From assembly GCF_016862995.1 (NCBI RefSeq), contig NZ_BOOA01000025.1, positions 1 to 64,000 of the forward strand: a stretch of 64,000 bases of DNA, in the 5' to 3' direction. Shown here in pieces: positions 62,213-64,000 of this stretch. Under the pieces are notes generated by a model. That model saw only the letters and a list, made by a program, of their open reading frames with translations, ran no database searches and had not been told where the DNA came from. Made by a program: the position numbers and the translations under genes. Within the stretch, counting starts at the first letter, position 1. Each line of letters starts with the position of its first letter. This DNA comes from Acrocarpospora phusangensis. GTDB taxonomy: Bacteria > Actinomycetota > Actinomycetes > Streptosporangiales > Streptosporangiaceae.

Positions 62213-62412
62213 CGCGCGGCCCCCGCTTCCTCGCGCGCCGCGCGCTCCATCTCGGCACCGATCAGGGCCAGGCGGGTCGCGGTCACCTCGGCCAGGTTGG
62301 CGGCCAGGTAGGCGAGCACGGCCATCTCCTGCGCCTCGCTGAGGTTGTTGAGGAACTCGCGGAAGTTCTGGCCGGGGTCGTCGCCCACGATCAGGGACAC
62401 GATCTCGTCCAT
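62209..62412 (-). CDS. Small helical protein, copy B
   Basis: 67 residues from ATG 62412. Rich in Ala, Leu and Glu: FREFLNNLSEAQEMAVLAYLAANLAEVTATRLALI, a likely helical bundle. It resembles the protein at 63270-63497 in length and in the run TLASMRLEIEA/TATRLALIGAE. The stop overlaps the next ATG (ATGA). Confidence 0.65.
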   Translation of the reverse strand: MDEIVSLIVGDDPGQNFREFLNNLSEAQEMAVLAYLAANLAEVTATRLALIGAEMERAAREEAGAAR

Positions 62413-62720
62413 CAGACCGCCCCTTCTCCGCAGGTCGGCGCACCGTAACCTCGGTTACGGTGGGACTGGTCAGCCGCGCGGGCGCGGGCGGTCATGGCCA
62501 GCAGCGCGTACGCGACGGCGTCGGCCTGCTCCAGGCTCATCTCGTCGGCGCTGCCGTACAGGGCCACCGTGGGCGACCCGCCGGCCACCACGGACAGGTA
62601 CACGGCGCCCGGGATGCCCCCGGACATCTGACGCTGGAAGAGCGGCACGGGGATGGGCGCGGCGTCGCACATGTCGAGCTCGGGCGAGTGGTCGGCGCAC
62701 CACGGAGTCAGGCACGTCAT
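62412..62720 (-). CDS. DUF6907-like small protein, copy B
   Basis: 102 residues from ATG 62720 (the open frame upstream overlaps the preceding gene). MTCLTPWCADHSPELDMC matches the N-terminal Cys/His motif of copies A and C; then LSVVAGGSPTVALYGS and DEMSLEQADAVAYALLAM. Its stop shares a base with the following ATG. Confidence 0.75.
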   Translation of the reverse strand: MTCLTPWCADHSPELDMCDAAPIPVPLFQRQMSGGIPGAVYLSVVAGGSPTVALYGSADEMSLEQADAVAYALLAMTARARAADQSHRNRGYGAPTCGEGAV

Positions 62721-62992
62721 CGCGCGGCCCTCCCACACGTCGGAGAGGTGCATCCGGGGCGGCCACAGTCGGGCGACGTGGCCACGACCGTGGAGACGTC
62801 GTCCGGGGCGGCGCGCAGGGCCATGACGCGCATCACGGCCTCGTTCATGATCTCCTGCTCGGTGGCGGTCAAGCCGTTGGAGACCACCTGCTTGGTGGGC
62901 GTGACCGCGCCCTCGATGCCGTGGCGGTCGATCATCTCCAGGGCCAGTACGGCGCCGCTGAACATGCCCAGCCTGTATCGGTCGGCTTTCAT
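62717..62992 (-). CDS. Cys-tail small protein, copy B
   Basis: 91 residues from ATG 62992. A helical part (GMFSGAVLALEMIDRHG, LTATEQEIMNEAVMRVMAL) ends in a Cys-rich tail CGRPGCTSPTCG, which could bind metal. It is a paralogue of the next protein upstream (62989-63273), with the same RxMALR-PPDD/APDD and SPTC features. Family not recognised. Confidence 0.75.
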   Translation of the reverse strand: MKADRYRLGMFSGAVLALEMIDRHGIEGAVTPTKQVVSNGLTATEQEIMNEAVMRVMALRAAPDDVSTVVATSPDCGRPGCTSPTCGRAAR

Positions 62993-63273
62993 CGACCCCA
63001 CCCCCGGCAGGTCGGGGAGGCGCAGTCCTCGCGGGTGCACGCGCCGGGCGGGCAGACCACCCCGGCCAGGTCGTCGGGCGGGAGGCGCAGGGCCACGATC
63101 CGCTGCACGGCGTCGTAAAGGATCTCGTGCTCTTCCTCGGACAGGACTGCCGAGATACTCCGGTCGGTGGAGAATACGGCGGCGTCGAAGCCGTAGAGGC
63201 CGACCAGTTCCAGGGTCAGCGCGGAGCCGGCGGCGATGCCGATCGCGTACACGTTCTCGTTCAGGTCCTTCAC
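62989..63273 (-). CDS. Cys-tail small protein, copy A
   Basis: 94 residues from GTG 63273. Paralogue of the downstream gene: YAIGIAAGSALTLELVGLYG, LSEEEHEILYDAVQRIVALRLPPDDL, then a tail CPPGACTREDCASPTCRG. The two genes arose by tandem duplication. GTGA overlap with the gene before and ATGA overlap with the gene after. Confidence 0.75.
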   Translation of the reverse strand: MKDLNENVYAIGIAAGSALTLELVGLYGFDAAVFSTDRSISAVLSEEEHEILYDAVQRIVALRLPPDDLAGVVCPPGACTREDCASPTCRGWGR

Positions 63274-63497
63274 GACGTCACCGCCTTGCGGCGCTCGGCC
63301 AGCTCGACGACGGGGGCCAGCGGGCGGGACGGGGTGTACGGCTGCTGCATCGCCTCGATCTCCAGGCGCATGCTGGCCAGGGTGTAGCTGTTGGCGATCA
63401 GCTGGCGGTAGATCGCGGCCATCTCGGGGGAAGCGACCTCGCCGGCGGCGAGACGGCGCTCCAGTTCGCGGGTGGCGAGGGCGAGTTCGGCACTCAT
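63270..63497 (-). CDS. Small helical protein, copy A
   Basis: 75 residues from ATG 63497. LALATRELERRLAAGEV, MAAIYRQLIANSYTLASMRLEIEAM is helical throughout, then a Pro/Glu tail. Similar in kind to the protein at 62209-62412. No family recognised. Confidence 0.65.
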   Translation of the reverse strand: MSAELALATRELERRLAAGEVASPEMAAIYRQLIANSYTLASMRLEIEAMQQPYTPSRPLAPVVELAERRKAVTS

Positions 63498-63892
63498 CGG
63501 GCCTCACCTGCCAGCAGGGCGGCGCCCTGGTTCAGCCGCTCGCCGAGCGTGCGGAGCTCGCGCAGGGTCAGCCGTTCCAGCAGCCACGCGAGGACGGCCG
63601 CCTGCTCGGCGGTGAAGTCGCCGTGGCCGCGCTCTTCGCGGGTGGGGCCGCGCCAGTAGACGCGCACGTTGGCGGGCTTCTCGCTGGCGTCGGACTGGAA
63701 GGGTTCGCCCTCGACGGCGGCGTACTCGACCTGGATGAGGCCGGCTTCGGCGCTGACGTCGAGGCGTCTGGTGGCCTGGCCGAGGTCGCGCCAGTGGACA
63801 CGGCGGCCGTCCTGGGAGCCGTGGCCGATGGCGGCCGCGGTGTTGCTGCCGGGCGCGCACCAGGCGGGGCACGGCGGGGACATGTCGTTCAC
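63494..63892 (-). CDS. DUF6907-like small protein, copy A
   Basis: 132 residues from GTG 63892 (AGGTGG 7 nt upstream); ATG 63883 is the alternative. MSPPCPAWCAPGSNTAA and VHWRDLGQATRRLDVSAEAG match copies B and C, and the C-terminus LAWLLERLTLRELRTLGER is helical. The gene overlaps both neighbours by 4 nt. Confidence 0.75.
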   Translation of the reverse strand: MNDMSPPCPAWCAPGSNTAAAIGHGSQDGRRVHWRDLGQATRRLDVSAEAGLIQVEYAAVEGEPFQSDASEKPANVRVYWRGPTREERGHGDFTAEQAAVLAWLLERLTLRELRTLGERLNQGAALLAGEAR

Positions 63893-64000
63893 GAGGCCAC
63901 CACCTTCCGGCCAACGGTGGCTGTGATGATGTGCACGGCCAAGCGGTGGTAGCAGAGGTGGCCGCGCTGACCGGCCGGGCACGTGCAGGAGCCCGGCCTG
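63889..64000 (-). CDS. SWIM-type zinc-finger small protein, N-terminus cut by window
   Basis: The last 36 codons of a leftward gene: CTCPAGQRGHLCYHRLAVHI, then a short hydrophobic tail and TGA, overlapping the next GTG as GTGA. CxC-x8-CxH is a SWIM-type zinc finger. First visible gene of the twelve-gene overlapping chain; its start lies beyond base 64,000. Confidence 0.7.
   Translation of the reverse strand, partial: RPGSCTCPAGQRGHLCYHRLAVHIITATVGRKVVAS

Overview
The window is high-GC actinobacterial DNA. Many starts are GTG or TTG, several genes look leaderless (TAnnnT about 7 nt before the start), and genes often overlap by 1-8 nt. A family 2B encapsulin, a Liv-type transporter next to a LuxR ATPase, Lsr2, CGNR, DUF3152, Trypco1/VMAP and DUF2637 genes suggest a filamentous actinomycete, perhaps Streptosporangiaceae such as Nonomuraea. 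The genus is inference. No rRNA, tRNA or CRISPR array was recognised.

Left part (1-18.8 kb). A polyprenyl synthase (cut by the window edge) is coupled to a family 2B encapsulin shell gene, a protein-compartment operon. Next come a glycosyltransferase-like gene with an in-frame 9-bp repeat and a holin-X/DUF3618 pair behind a sigma-B-like promoter. A leftward livF-livG-livH-livM-livK-luxR operon faces a PucR-type regulator. A LacI regulator with a palindromic operator, a winged-helix protein, a DUF3152 metalloprotease-like protein and a CHAP hydrolase follow.

Middle part (18.8-53.6 kb). A PemK/MazF-like gene precedes a four-gene conflict/signalling operon: Trypco1, trypsin-VMAP, MoxR AAA ATPase, and a vWA protein fused to an FxsC/TIR-like domain. 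Housekeeping and small regulatory genes follow (nuclease-phosphatase, MBL, Lsr2, PHP, methionine aminopeptidase, Tex, chitinase, RecQ). A protocatechuate operon pcaI-J-H-G-B-L-pobA lies opposite a tandem-IclR regulator with a palindromic site between them; pcaF is absent. Then come a methyltransferase, a CGNR regulator, a Ppx/GppA phosphatase, a TnpB-only insertion sequence, and a 56-residue membrane peptide gene in front of an MFS transporter with a C-terminal winged helix.

Right part (53.7 kb to the end). This looks like one side of an actinomycete integrative and conjugative element. It holds a radical SAM/methyltransferase pair, an AlbA_2 (Schlafen-type) gene, and a leftward chain of twelve overlapping genes ending in a TraB/FtsK-like DNA translocase. 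Directly after that gene lies a cluster of GGGTGCAAC repeats, which resembles the clt/TRS loci that TraB proteins recognise. Integrase and replication genes are not in the window and may lie beyond its right edge.
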